Shown here one piece after another: positions 19,773 through 29,100 of a stretch of DNA of 64,000 nucleotides. The position numbers and the translations under genes were made by a program. The stretch spans positions 62,001-126,000 of the forward strand of contig NZ_SZVW01000009.1 of assembly GCF_007655005.1 (NCBI RefSeq), given 5' to 3'. Source of the stretch: Streptomyces tibetensis. GTDB taxonomy: Bacteria; Actinomycetota; Actinomycetes; Streptomycetales; Streptomycetaceae. The first letter of the stretch is position 1. Each line of letters begins with the position of its first letter. The notes below the pieces were generated by a model. The model was not told the origin of the DNA. It saw only the letters and a list, made by a program, of their open reading frames with translations, and made no database searches.

Positions 19773-20504
19773 TCACCGCGACACGCCGAAACGCGCCGCC
19801 AGCGCGTCCCGTTGCGCCCGCACGAACGCCGCGTCCACCACCGCTCCGTGACCGGGCACGTACACCGCGTCCTCGCCGCCCAGGTCGAGCAGCCGGTCCA
19901 GGGCGGCCGGCCAGTGCGACGGCACCGCGTCCGGGCCCGCCTGGGGCTCGCCGGACTCCTCGACCAGGTCGCCGCAGAACACCACCTCCGGATCACCGGG
20001 CACCAGCACCGCCAGGTCGTGCGCGGTGTGCCCCGGGCCGACGTTCGCGAGCAGCACCTGCCGGCCGCCGCCCAGGTCGAGCGTCCACTCGCCGGAGACC
20101 AGGTGGCCGGGCGGGGTCAGCCGCTCCGCCGCCTCCTGGGCCGCGGGCGCCGCCAGACCCTGGCGCACCCCGTCCTCGCGCAGTTCCTCGCGGTCCCGCG
20201 CCCGTGTCAGCAGCGCGTCCACGCCCACCGCGCCGAAGACCTCGGTGTCCGGGAGCGCCGCGGCGCCGAAGACATGGTCGAAGTGCGGGTGGGTCAGCGC
20301 GAGATGTGTCACACGGTGACCGGTGAGTGCCCGCGCCTGCGCGCCCAGTTTCGCGCCCTCGGCGAGGCTCGAACCCGCGTCGATCAAGAGGACCGCGCCC
20401 TCCCCGGCGACCAGCCCCGCCGTGCAGTCCCACACCGGCAGCCGGCACCGCCCCACCCCGGCGGCCACGCGCTCCCATCCGAGGTCTTCCCAAGTCACCG
20501 TCAT
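19773..20504 (-). CDS. MBL-fold metallo-hydrolase
   Basis: A 243-residue single-domain metallo-beta-lactamase-fold protein. The metal motif is THPHFDH, followed by VGPGHTAHDL (third His), VVFCGDLVEES (bridging Asp) and VPGHGAVVD (last His). That makes a complete dinuclear site. The family includes glyoxalase II, lactonases and other hydrolases; the substrate cannot be told. It is divergent from hrcA: its start is only 55 bases from the probable hrcA -35 element. Confidence 0.9.
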   Translation of the reverse strand: MTVTWEDLGWERVAAGVGRCRLPVWDCTAGLVAGEGAVLLIDAGSSLAEGAKLGAQARALTGHRVTHLALTHPHFDHVFGAAALPDTEVFGAVGVDALLTRARDREELREDGVRQGLAAPAAQEAAERLTPPGHLVSGEWTLDLGGGRQVLLANVGPGHTAHDLAVLVPGDPEVVFCGDLVEESGEPQAGPDAVPSHWPAALDRLLDLGGEDAVYVPGHGAVVDAAFVRAQRDALAARFGVSR

Positions 20505-20558
20505 ACGGCGACGCTAGCGGGTGCGCCCCGCCCCGGGCGCGGCGCCGCACGACCAGCC

Positions 20559-20589
20559 TTGCCGGGGGTGTACCCCACCGCCGTACACT
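20559..20589 (+). promoter_or_regulatory. Probable vegetative promoter of hrcA-dnaJ
   Basis: TTGCCG (20559-20564) and TACACT (20584-20589) resemble -35 and -10 elements with a 19-bp spacer, slightly long. Transcription would start just before the CIRCE operator, so bound HrcA would block it. Confidence 0.55.
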
Positions 20590-20602
20590 GGGCCGGGGAA
20601 TG

Positions 20603-20629
20603 CTGGCACTCGCACGCGCAGAGTGCCAG
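20603..20629. promoter_or_regulatory. CIRCE operator (HrcA-binding site)
   Basis: A perfect inverted repeat of CTGGCACTC and GAGTGCCAG separated by exactly 9 bases. This matches the CIRCE consensus (TTAGCACTC-N9-GAGTGCTAA) except for the outer T/A bases. It lies 47 bases upstream of hrcA. HrcA bound here represses the hrcA-dnaJ operon until heat stress diverts the chaperonin that HrcA needs for folding. Confidence 0.96.
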
Positions 20630-20676
20630 GCTCGACAGGCAGGACCACGGGCGGACGACTTCTGGAGGTGTGCGCG

Positions 20677-21693
20677 ATGCTCAGTGAACGCAGGCTGCAG
20701 GTGCTGCGCGCCATCGTCCAGGACTACGTCGGCACCGAGGAGCCGGTGGGCTCCAAGGCCCTCACCGAGCGGCACAGCCTCGGCGTCTCCCCGGCCACCG
20801 TCCGCAACGACATGGCGGCCCTGGAGGACGAGGGGTACATCGCCCAGCCGCACACCAGCGCCGGGCGCATCCCCACCGACAAGGGCTACCGGCTGTTCGT
20901 CGACAAGCTGGCCGGCGTCAAGCCGATGACCGCGCCCGAGCGGCGCGCGATCCAGAACTTCCTCGAGGGTGCCGTCGACCTCGACGACGTCGTGGCGCGT
21001 ACGGTACGGCTGCTCGCGCAGCTCACGCGGCAGGTCGCCGTCGTGCAGTACCCGTCGCTGACCCGTTCGACCGTGCGGCACGTGGAGTTGCTCTCCCTGG
21101 CGCCCGCACGCGTGATGCTCGTGCTGATCACGGACACCGGGCGGGTCGAGCAGCGGGTGGTCGACTGCCCGGCGCCCTTCGGCGACGCCTCACTCGCGGA
21201 TCTGCGCGCGCGGCTCAACAGCCGTGTGGCGAACCGCCGTTTCGCGGATGTGCCGAGTCTGGTGGAGGATCTCCCCGAGGCGTTCGAGCACGAGGACCGG
21301 GGTACGGTCTCCACGGTGCTCTCCACACTTCTGGAGACGCTCGTCGAGGAGAACGAGGAGCGGTTGATGATCGGCGGCACCGCCAATCTGACCCGCTTCG
21401 GGCATGACTTCCCTCTCACGATCCGGCCGGTGCTGGAGGCGCTGGAGGAGCAGGTCGTGCTCCTCAAGCTGCTCGGCGAGGCGCAGGATCCGGGCGTGAC
21501 CGTACGGATCGGTCACGAGAACGCCCACGAAGGACTCAACTCCACGTCCGTCGTGTCGGTCGGCTACGGTTCGGGCGGCGAGGCAGTCGCCAAGCTCGGC
21601 GTGGTCGGACCGACCCGCATGGACTACCCGGGAACGATGGGAGCGGTACGCGCAGTGGCACGGTACGTCGGACAGATCCTGGCGGAGTCGTAG
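20677..21693 (+). CDS. hrcA: Heat-inducible transcription repressor HrcA
   Basis: A 338-residue CIRCE-binding repressor. The N-terminal winged helix (LSERRLQVLRAIVQDYVGTE, then SPATVRNDMAALEDEGYI) is followed by a GAF-like dimerisation domain (LLSLAPARVMLVLITDTGRV) and the C-terminal GEAVAKLGVVGPTRMDYPGT motif. The ATG has GGAGG 8 bases upstream, and a CIRCE site precedes the gene, so it is autoregulated. Its stop overlaps the dnaJ start by one base. Confidence 0.97.
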   Translation: MLSERRLQVLRAIVQDYVGTEEPVGSKALTERHSLGVSPATVRNDMAALEDEGYIAQPHTSAGRIPTDKGYRLFVDKLAGVKPMTAPERRAIQNFLEGAVDLDDVVARTVRLLAQLTRQVAVVQYPSLTRSTVRHVELLSLAPARVMLVLITDTGRVEQRVVDCPAPFGDASLADLRARLNSRVANRRFADVPSLVEDLPEAFEHEDRGTVSTVLSTLLETLVEENEERLMIGGTANLTRFGHDFPLTIRPVLEALEEQVVLLKLLGEAQDPGVTVRIGHENAHEGLNSTSVVSVGYGSGGEAVAKLGVVGPTRMDYPGTMGAVRAVARYVGQILAES

Positions 21694-22829
21694 TGGCCAC
21701 GGACTACTACGCCGTACTCGGCGTGCGCCGCGACGCGTCGCAGGAAGAGATCAAGAAGGCCTTCCGGCGGCTCGCACGCGAGCTGCACCCGGACGTCAAC
21801 CCCGATCCGAAGACCCAGGAGCGGTTCAAGGAGATCAACGCCGCTTACGAGGTGCTGTCGGACCCGCAGAAGAAGCAGGTCTACGACCTCGGCGGCGACC
21901 CGCTCTCGCAGGCCGGAGGCGGCGGCGCGGGCGGCTTCGGAGCCGGTGGCTTCGGGAACTTCTCGGACATCATGGACGCGTTCTTCGGTACGGCGTCGCA
22001 GCGCGGACCGCGCTCGCGCACCCGCCGCGGCCAGGACGCGATGATCCGTATCGAGGTCGAACTCGACGAGGCGGCCTTCGGTACGACCAAGGACATCCAG
22101 GTCGACACGGCCGTCGTCTGCAACACCTGCAGCGGTGAGGGCGCGGCCCCGGGCACCTCCGCCCAGACGTGTGACATGTGCCGCGGCCGCGGTGAGGTCT
22201 CGCAGGTGACCCGGTCCTTCCTGGGCCAGGTCATGACGTCCCGCCCGTGCCCGCAGTGCCAGGGCTTCGGCACGGTCGTCCCGACCCCGTGCCCGGAGTG
22301 CGCCGGTGACGGCCGCGTCCGGTCCCGCCGTACGCTCACGGTCAAGATCCCGGCCGGTGTCGACAACGGCACGCGGATCCAGCTCGCCGGTGAGGGCGAG
22401 GTCGGACCCGGCGGTGGTCCGGCCGGTGACCTCTACGTCGAGATCCACGAGCTGCCGCACGCGCAGTTCCAGCGCCGCGGCGACGACCTGCACTGCACGG
22501 TGACGCTCCCGATGACGGCGGCGGCCCTCGGCACGAAGGTGCCGCTGGAGACGCTCGACGGCCTCGAAGAGGTCGACATCCGCCCGGGCACCCAGTCCGG
22601 CCAGTCGATCCCCCTGCACGGCCGGGGCATCACACACCTGCGCGGCGGCGGACGCGGCGACCTCATCGTCCACGTCGAGGTCACCACCCCGACCAAGCTC
22701 GACCCCGAGCAGGAACGCCTGCTGCGCGAGCTCTCCAAGCTCCGCGGCGAGGAGCGCCCCACGGGCCAGTTCCAGCCGGGTCAGCAGGGGTTGTTCTCGC
22801 GGTTGAAGGACGCCTTCAACGGGCGCTGA
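21693..22829 (+). CDS. dnaJ: Chaperone DnaJ (second Streptomyces type)
   Basis: A 378-residue Hsp40 cochaperone that stimulates DnaK ATPase and delivers unfolded substrates. It has a J domain with HPD at 32-34, a G/F-rich linker (residues 73-90), and four zinc-binding CXXCXGXG motifs (CNTCSGEG, CDMCRGRG, CPQCQGFG, CPECAGDG), then the C-terminal substrate-binding domains. The GTG overlaps the hrcA stop (coupled translation). The CIRCE control fits the dnaJ2 copy of Streptomyces rather than the one in the dnaK operon. The last 19 codons and stop are part of a 114-bp tandem repeat that continues downstream. Confidence 0.97.
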   Translation: MATDYYAVLGVRRDASQEEIKKAFRRLARELHPDVNPDPKTQERFKEINAAYEVLSDPQKKQVYDLGGDPLSQAGGGGAGGFGAGGFGNFSDIMDAFFGTASQRGPRSRTRRGQDAMIRIEVELDEAAFGTTKDIQVDTAVVCNTCSGEGAAPGTSAQTCDMCRGRGEVSQVTRSFLGQVMTSRPCPQCQGFGTVVPTPCPECAGDGRVRSRRTLTVKIPAGVDNGTRIQLAGEGEVGPGGGPAGDLYVEIHELPHAQFQRRGDDLHCTVTLPMTAAALGTKVPLETLDGLEEVDIRPGTQSGQSIPLHGRGITHLRGGGRGDLIVHVEVTTPTKLDPEQERLLRELSKLRGEERPTGQFQPGQQGLFSRLKDAFNGR

Positions 22830-23172
22830 CGCGTGCGGTCCGGCTGCTGCCGGGGGTCCGGGGGGCGTCCCCCGGGCAGGCACAGTCAGCCGGGTCAGCA
22901 GGGGTTGTTCTCGCGGTTGAAGGACGCCTTCAACGGGCGCTGACGCGTGCGGTCCGGCTGCTGCCGGGGGTCCGGGGGGCGTCCCCCGGGCAGGCACAGT
23001 CAGCCGGGTCAGCAGGGGTTGTTCTCGCGGTTGAAGGACGCCTTCAACGGGCGCTGACGCGTGCGGTCCGGCTGCTGCCGGGGGTCCGGGGGGCGTCCCC
23101 CGGGCAGGCACAGTCAGCCGGGTCAGCAGGGGTTGTTCTCGCGGTTGAAGGACGCCTTCAACGGGCGCTGAC
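22774..23172 (+). repeat. 114-bp tandem repeat: 3.5 copies starting inside the dnaJ 3' end
   Basis: Copies begin at 22774, 22888, 23002 and 23116 (the last is 57 bases long) and look identical base for base. Each carries the last 18 dnaJ codons (reading GQQGLFSRLKDAFNGR near the end), the TGA, and a hairpin with arms around gtcc between GGGGG and CCCCC. Since 114 is 38 codons, every copy keeps the same phase as dnaJ. No gene is recognisable in the 442 bases between dnaJ and the next gene apart from these copies. Confidence 0.95.
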
Positions 23173-23190
23173 CGGGGGAGCCCCCGGCCA
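23171..23190 (+). terminator. Probable native dnaJ terminator hairpin
   Basis: After the last partial repeat copy, arms ccgggg and ccccgg close a tight hairpin directly at the vestigial stop codon. It is absent from the repeat itself, so it may be the original downstream sequence of dnaJ before the expansion. Confidence 0.5.
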
Positions 23191-23271
23191 CGAGAAGTGC
23201 CTGTTCCTCTGGTCTATGCCAGTGGGCAGGCCGGTTTCGGAGTTGTTCGGAGGACGTGACAACATGCGGTC

Positions 23272-24390
23272 ATGTCCTCCGCACTGACCGATCTCTTCCC
23301 CCTCCCGATCGTGCAGGCCCCCATGGCGGGCGGCGTCTCCGTACCCCAGCTCGCCGCCGCCGTGTGCGAGGCGGGAGGGCTCGGGTTCCTCGCCGCCGGG
23401 TACAAGACCGCCGACGGGATGTACCAGGAGATCAAGCAGCTCCGGAGCCTCACGAGCAGGCCCTTCGGCGTCAACGTCTTCATGCCGCAGCCGGAGTACC
23501 CCGCCGCAAGCAGCGGCTCCACCGGAGCGGTCGGCGCCGCACTCCCTCATGCCGCCGCCGTCGACGTCTACGCCCACCAGCTGGCCGGCGAGGCCACCTG
23601 GTACGAGGCCGAGCTCGGCGACCCGGACAGCGGACGCGACGACGGCTTCGAGGCCAAGCTCGTGGTGCTGCGCGACAACCCCGTACCGGTGGTTTCCTTC
23701 CACTTCGGCGTCCCGAGCCGCGAGGTCGTCGACGCCCTGCACCGCGTCGGCACCTTCGTCCTGGCCGCCGCGACCACCCCCGACGAGGCCCGGGCCGTCG
23801 AACGGGCAGGCGCGGACGGGGTCATCGCCCAGGGCGTCGAGGCCGGCGGCCACCAGGGCACCCACCGGGACATCCCCGAGACGGACGGGTCAGGCATCGG
23901 GCTGCTGTCGCTGATCGCCCAGGTCCGCGAAGCGGTGAGCATCCCGATCATCGCCGCCGGCGGCATCATGCGCGGCGGCCAGATCGCCGGTGTCCTCGCC
24001 GCGGGCGCGAGCGCGGCCCAGCTGGGCACCGCCTTCCTCGCCACGCCCGAATCGGGGGCGCACGCCCTGCACAAGCAGGCGCTGACCAACCCCCTGTTCG
24101 TGCGCACGGAGTTGACCCGGGCCTTCTCCGGCCGCCCGGCTCGCGGGCTCGTCAACCGGTTCCTGCGCGAGCACGGCCCGTACGCGCCCGCCGCCTACCC
24201 CGAGATCCACCACCTCACCTCGCCGCTGCGCAAGGCCGCCGCCAAGGCCGGGGACGCACAGGGCATGGCGCTGTGGGCCGGGCAGGGGCACCGGATGGCG
24301 CGGGAGCTGCCCGCCGGGCAGCTGGTGGAGGTGCTGGCCGGGGAACTGGCCGCCGCCCGCGCCTCGTTGACGGGCGGGGGCGTGCTGTGA
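23272..24390 (+). CDS. Nitronate monooxygenase (NMO/2-nitropropane dioxygenase family)
   Basis: A 372-residue FMN-dependent TIM-barrel protein. Typical segments are PIVQAPMAGGVSVPQLAAAV at the N-terminus, GVIAQGVEAGGHQGTH (FMN phosphate loop and the conserved His), PIIAAGGIMRG and GTAFLATPES. The family oxidises nitronates such as propionate-3-nitronate; some members act on other flavin substrates. Its stop overlaps the GTG of rsmE by three bases, so both are probably co-transcribed, although no functional link is known. Confidence 0.93.
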   Translation: MSSALTDLFPLPIVQAPMAGGVSVPQLAAAVCEAGGLGFLAAGYKTADGMYQEIKQLRSLTSRPFGVNVFMPQPEYPAASSGSTGAVGAALPHAAAVDVYAHQLAGEATWYEAELGDPDSGRDDGFEAKLVVLRDNPVPVVSFHFGVPSREVVDALHRVGTFVLAAATTPDEARAVERAGADGVIAQGVEAGGHQGTHRDIPETDGSGIGLLSLIAQVREAVSIPIIAAGGIMRGGQIAGVLAAGASAAQLGTAFLATPESGAHALHKQALTNPLFVRTELTRAFSGRPARGLVNRFLREHGPYAPAAYPEIHHLTSPLRKAAAKAGDAQGMALWAGQGHRMARELPAGQLVEVLAGELAAARASLTGGGVL

Positions 24391-25127
24391 CCGCGCCGGT
24401 GTTCGTGGTCGAGCATTTCGACGCGGGCGGTGGCGGCCGGTACGTCCTCGACGGGCCGGAAGGACGGCACGCCGTCTCCGTGAAGCGGCTGCGCGCCGGT
24501 GAGAACGTCGTCCTCACCGACGGGGCAGGCCGCTGGGCGGACTGCGTCGTGCTCGACACGGAGGGCAAGGACCGGCTGATCCTCCAGCTGGACTCGGTGT
24601 CCGAGGAGCCCGCAGAGCAGCCCCGGGTCACCGTCGTCCAGGCGCTGCCCAAGGGCGACCGGGGGGAACTCGCCGTCGAGACGATGACCGAGGTCGGCGT
24701 CGACGCGATCGTGCCGTGGGCGGCCGCGCGCTGCATCACGCAGTGGAAGGGCGAGCGCGGGGTCAAGGCCCTGGGCAAATGGCGGGCGACGGCCCGGGAG
24801 GCCGGCAAGCAGTCCCGCCGGGTGCGCTTCCCGGAGGTCGCGGAGGCGGCCACGACCAGGCAGGTCGCCGCCCTGCTGGCGGGGGCGGAGTTCGCCGCCG
24901 TGCTGCACGAGAGCGGGGACACACCCCTGGCCACGGCCGACCTTCCGGCCACCGGCGAGATCGTGCTGGTCGTGGGGCCCGAAGGGGGCGTGGCGCCGGA
25001 GGAGCTGGCGCTGTTCGAGGAGGCGGGGGCGCAGGCGTACCGCCTCGGACGCAGTGTGCTGCGCACATCGACCGCCGGGACGGCCGCCGCGGCCGTACTC
25101 CTGGCACGCACCGGACGCTGGTCCTGA
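24387..25127 (+). CDS. rsmE: 16S rRNA (uracil-1498-N3)-methyltransferase
   Basis: A 246-residue SPOUT-class methyltransferase that modifies U1498 of 16S rRNA. It has an N-terminal PUA-like domain (GRHAVSVKRLRAGENVVLTD) and the C-terminal knot with ALPKGDRGELAVETMTEVGV, KQSRRVRFPEV, VVGPEGGVAPEEL and LRTSTAGTAAAAVLLA. The start GTG overlaps the stop of the NMO gene, replacing the usual close dnaJ-rsmE contact. Confidence 0.96.
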   Translation: MTAPVFVVEHFDAGGGGRYVLDGPEGRHAVSVKRLRAGENVVLTDGAGRWADCVVLDTEGKDRLILQLDSVSEEPAEQPRVTVVQALPKGDRGELAVETMTEVGVDAIVPWAAARCITQWKGERGVKALGKWRATAREAGKQSRRVRFPEVAEAATTRQVAALLAGAEFAAVLHESGDTPLATADLPATGEIVLVVGPEGGVAPEELALFEEAGAQAYRLGRSVLRTSTAGTAAAAVLLARTGRWS

Positions 25128-25140
25128 CCCTGGAGGCACC

Positions 25141-25533
25141 GTGGAACTCGCACAGGTTCGTCTGCTGGTGACCGACTTCCCCGCCTGTTACCGCTTCTAC
25201 GGCGAGGTCCTCGGCCTCACACCGCAGTCGGGGGCGGTGGACGGGCCGTACGAGAAGTTCAGCCCCGCCGTCGGTTCCGCCGGGATCGCTCTGCAGGACC
25301 GGTCGATGATGGCCCAGGTGCTCGACGAAGTGGGCGACGTGGCGGCCGGTCACCGCTCCCTGGTCGTGCTGCGGGTGGACGGGCTGGACGCGTACTGCGA
25401 GGAGATCACGCTGCGCGGCGCCACGGTGCTGCACGGCCCGGCGCCCATGACGGACCGCATGCGGGTGGCCCATCTCAAGGACCCCGAGGGCAACTTGGTG
25501 GAGCTTCAGGAGTGGCTGCTGCTGCGCGGCTGA
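25141..25533 (+). CDS. VOC family protein (glyoxalase-like)
   Basis: A 130-residue protein with two beta-alpha-beta-beta-beta modules: QVRLLVTDFPACYRFYGEVLGL at the N-terminus and VAHLKDPEGNLVELQEW at the C-terminus, where Glu is the usual metal ligand. GGAGG lies 4 bases before the GTG, and it starts 13 bases after rsmE, so it is the third gene of one unit. No substrate can be assigned. Confidence 0.87.
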   Translation: MELAQVRLLVTDFPACYRFYGEVLGLTPQSGAVDGPYEKFSPAVGSAGIALQDRSMMAQVLDEVGDVAAGHRSLVVLRVDGLDAYCEEITLRGATVLHGPAPMTDRMRVAHLKDPEGNLVELQEWLLLRG

Positions 25534-25582
25534 CGCCTTTGCGCCCTACCGCGCGGCCCCCGGCAGTGGCAGGCTCCCCTCC

Positions 25583-26128
25583 ATGGGGGCTTCGAGAGCG
25601 AAACGGCTGGGGCCGCGCGGGCGGCGGGTGGCGGTCGCGGCGACGTTCGCCGTCGTGGCCGTGGGCGGCGCCGCCGCCTGCGAGCCCGGCAGCGTCAGCG
25701 CCGCGTCCGTCGCGTACACCACCGACCAGACCGTGACCAAAGAGCTCGACCGGCAGAAGGCGGACGTGCGGTGGCTCACGTGCACCGCCTCCTTCGGGAA
25801 GAACGGCGGGACGCCGTCACCCTCGGCGCGTGAGCGGGCCGTCGCCACCGTCGACTGCCAGGGCGAGACCGACGACGGCAAGGACATCACCGTCGACGGC
25901 AAGGTCACCCACGCGGTGGACGGCGCCTGCGTGCGCGGGAAGATCACCGCCAAGGTGGACGGCAAGGTGTGGTTCGAGGTCGACGGCCTCGGCGACTGCG
26001 ACTCCACCAGCCCGCCGCCCGTCGGTGTGCCCACGAACGGACAGCCCGGGCCGACGGTCACCGTGACCGTCACCCAGACCATCTGGTGCGAGCGGTACCC
26101 GGACTGCCGCCCTGTCGAGGGCAAGTGA
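25583..26128 (+). CDS. Putative secreted or lipid-anchored protein of unknown function
   Basis: A 181-residue protein. Residues 1-33 look like an export signal: a basic start (RAKRLGPRGRR), a hydrophobic core (VAVAATFAVVAVGGAAA) and Cys33, which could be lipidated, although the lipobox lacks the usual Leu. The mature part has several cysteines (WLTCTAS, VDCQGE, GACVRG, GDCDS, IWCERYPDC), so disulfides outside the cell are likely. Segments such as ITVDGKVTHAVDGACVRGKI resemble small Streptomyces lipoproteins, but I cannot name a function. No good ribosome site precedes the ATG. Confidence 0.75.
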   Translation: MGASRAKRLGPRGRRVAVAATFAVVAVGGAAACEPGSVSAASVAYTTDQTVTKELDRQKADVRWLTCTASFGKNGGTPSPSARERAVATVDCQGETDDGKDITVDGKVTHAVDGACVRGKITAKVDGKVWFEVDGLGDCDSTSPPPVGVPTNGQPGPTVTVTVTQTIWCERYPDCRPVEGK

Positions 26129-26173
26129 TCCGAACCCTGTCCGTGCGGCGTCGTCCCTGCATAGGGTGATCGG

Positions 26174-29100
26174 GTGACATCGCCTGCTTACCTCCGGTTC
26201 CCCCATGTGCACGGCGACCTGGTCGCCTTCACCGCCGAGGACGACGTGTGGCTCGCTCCACTCGACGGCGGCCGGGCCTGGCGGGTCAGCGCCGACAACA
26301 TGCCGGTGACCCAGCCCCGCATCTCGCCCGACGGCACCACCGTCGCCTGGACCTCCTCCCGTGACGGCGCCCCCGAGGTGTTCATCGCCCCGGTCGACGG
26401 CGGTCCGGCCAAGCGACTGACGTACTGGGGGAGTCTCAAGACACAGGTGCGCGGCTGGACCCCGGAGGGCGAGGTCCTGGCGATCAGCACCCAGGGTCAG
26501 GCGAGCCTGCGCCGCACCTGGGCACGTGCCGTCCCGCTCGACGGCGGCCCGGCCACCACCCTGCCGTACGGGCCCGTCGGCGACGTCGCGCACGGCCCGC
26601 GCACGGTGCTGCTGTCCGCGCCGATGGGGCGTGAGGCGGCCTGGTGGAAGCGCTACCGCGGCGGCACGGCGGGCAAGTTGTGGATCGACCGCGAGGACGA
26701 CGGGGAGTTCGTGCGGCTGCACGAGGACCTGGACGGCAACATCGAGTACCCGCTGTGGGTGGGGATGGGGGTCCCCCCTGTTCGAGCGGAGCCGGGAACG
26801 TGGGGGAGGATCGGCTTCCTCTCCGACCACGAGGGCACCGGAGCGCTCTACTCCTCCCTCGCCGACGGCTCCGACCTGCGCCGGCACACCCCTCTCGACG
26901 GCTTCTACGCCCGGCACGCCGCGACCGACGGCACCCGGGTCGTCTATTCCAGCGCCGGTGAACTGTGGGTGCTGGACGACCTGGAGGGCGCCGAGCCCCG
27001 GCGGCTGGACGTGCGGCTGGGCGGGCAGCGCGTCGATCTCCAGCCGTTCCCGGTGAACGCCTCCCGGTGGTTCGGCTCGGCGTCCCCGGACCACACCGCA
27101 CGCGGCAGCGCGGTCGCCGTACGCGGCTCCGTGCACTGGGTCACCCACCGCTCCGGCCCGGCCCGCGCGCTGGCCGCGACACCGGGCGTACGGGCCCGGC
27201 TGCCGCGCACGTTCCGCGCGGACGGCGAGCAGTGGGTGGTGTGGGTGACGGACGCCGAGGGCGACGACGCCCTGGAGTTCGCGCCCGCCACCGGACTCGC
27301 CCCGGGCGCGACACCCCGGCGGATCGCCGCCGGGCAGCTCGGCCGGGTGCTGGACCTCGCCATGGCCCCCGACGGCAGCCGCGCGGCCGTGTCCTGCCAC
27401 GACGGGCGCCTGCTGCTCGTGGAGCGGGAGACGGGCGAGGTGCGGGAGGTCGACCGCAGCGACGACGGCGACGTGTCGGGCCTGGTCTTCTCACCCGACT
27501 CGTCCTGGCTGGCCTGGTCCCACCCCGGCCCCCGGCCGCTGTGCCAGCTGAAACTCGCCAACACCACCGACCTGTCGGTCACCGAGGCCACCCCGCTGCG
27601 CTTCCAGGACTACGCGCCCGCGTTCACCCTCGACGGCAAGCACCTCGCGTTCCTGTCGACCCGCTCCTTCGACCCGGTCTACGACGAGCACGTCTTCGAC
27701 CTGGCCTTCGTGGTGGGCGCCCGGCCGTATCTGATCACCCTCGCGGCCACCACGCCCTCCCCCTTCGGGCCGCAGCGGCACGGCAGGTCCTTCGAGACGC
27801 CCGACCGGGAGGAGACCCCCGACAGCGAGGGCACCCCCACCACCCGCATCGACCTCGAAGGTCTCGCCGACCGCATCGTGCCCTTCCCGGTCGAGGCCGC
27901 CCGCTACACCAACCTGCGTGCCGCCAAGGACGGCGTCCTGTGGCTGCGCCACCCGGTCGCCGGGGTCCTCGGCGCGTCCCGGGCCACCCCGGACGACCCC
28001 GACCCCAAGTCCGAGCTGGAGCGCTACGACCTCGCCCAGCAGCGCATCGAGCATCTCGCCGTCGACGCCGACCACTTCGCCGTCAGCGGCGACGGCAAGC
28101 GGGTGCTGCTGTGGACCGACGGGCGGCTGAAGGTCGTCCCCAGCGACCGGCGCGCCTCCGGCGACGACGACAGCGACTCCAACATCACCGTCGACCTGGG
28201 CCGCGTACGCCAGTTCGTCGACCCGGCGGCCGAGTGGCGTCAGATGTTCGACGAGAACGGCCGCATCATGCGTGACCACTTCTGGCGGCCGGACATGAGC
28301 GGCGTCGACTGGGACGGCGTCCTCGAGCGCTACCGCCCGGTCGTGGAGCGGGTCGCCACCCATGACGACCTGGTCGACCTGCTGTGGGAGGTCCAGGGCG
28401 AGCTCGGCACCTCGCACGCCTACGTCATTCCGCGCGGCGGACACGGCGGCGGCCCCCGGCAGGGCCTGCTCGGTGCCGACATCTCCCGCCATGCGGACGG
28501 CAGTTGGCGGGTCGACCGCATCCTGCCCTCCGAGACCTCCGACCCGGACGCCCGCAGCCCGCTGGCCGCGCCGGGCGTCGCGGTACGCCCCGGAGACGCC
28601 GTCGTGGCGGTCGCGGGACAGCCGGTCGACCCCGTTCTCGGCCCCGGCCCGCTGCTCATCGGCACGGCCGGCAAGCCGGTCGAGCTGACCATCTCCCCGT
28701 CCGGCGGCGGCGACCCGCGGCACGCCGTCGTCGTCCCGGTCGCCGACGAGGAACCCCTGCGCTACCACGCCTGGGTCGCCGACCGCCGTGCCTACGTCCA
28801 CGAGAAGGCCGGCGGCCGCCTCGGCTATCTGCACGTCCCCGACATGCAGGCCCCCGGCTGGGCCCAGATCCACCGCGACCTGCGCGTCGAGGTCGCCCGC
28901 GAGGGCCTGGTCGTCGACGTGCGCGAGAACCGCGGCGGCCACACCTCCCAGCTGGTCGTCGAGAAACTGGCCCGCCGCATCGTCGGCTGGGCCGTCCCGC
29001 GCGGCATGCGCCCCTACAGCTACCCGGAGGACGCCCCGCGCGGCCCCGTCGTGGCCGTCGCCAACGAGTTCTCCGGCTCCGACGGCGACATCGTCAACGC

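Noticed and set aside
21624..23111. Long antisense open frame across dnaJ and its 3' repeats
   Set aside because: It mirrors dnaJ codon bias, has no ribosome site, and its repeated 38-residue end simply reflects the 114-bp DNA repeat.
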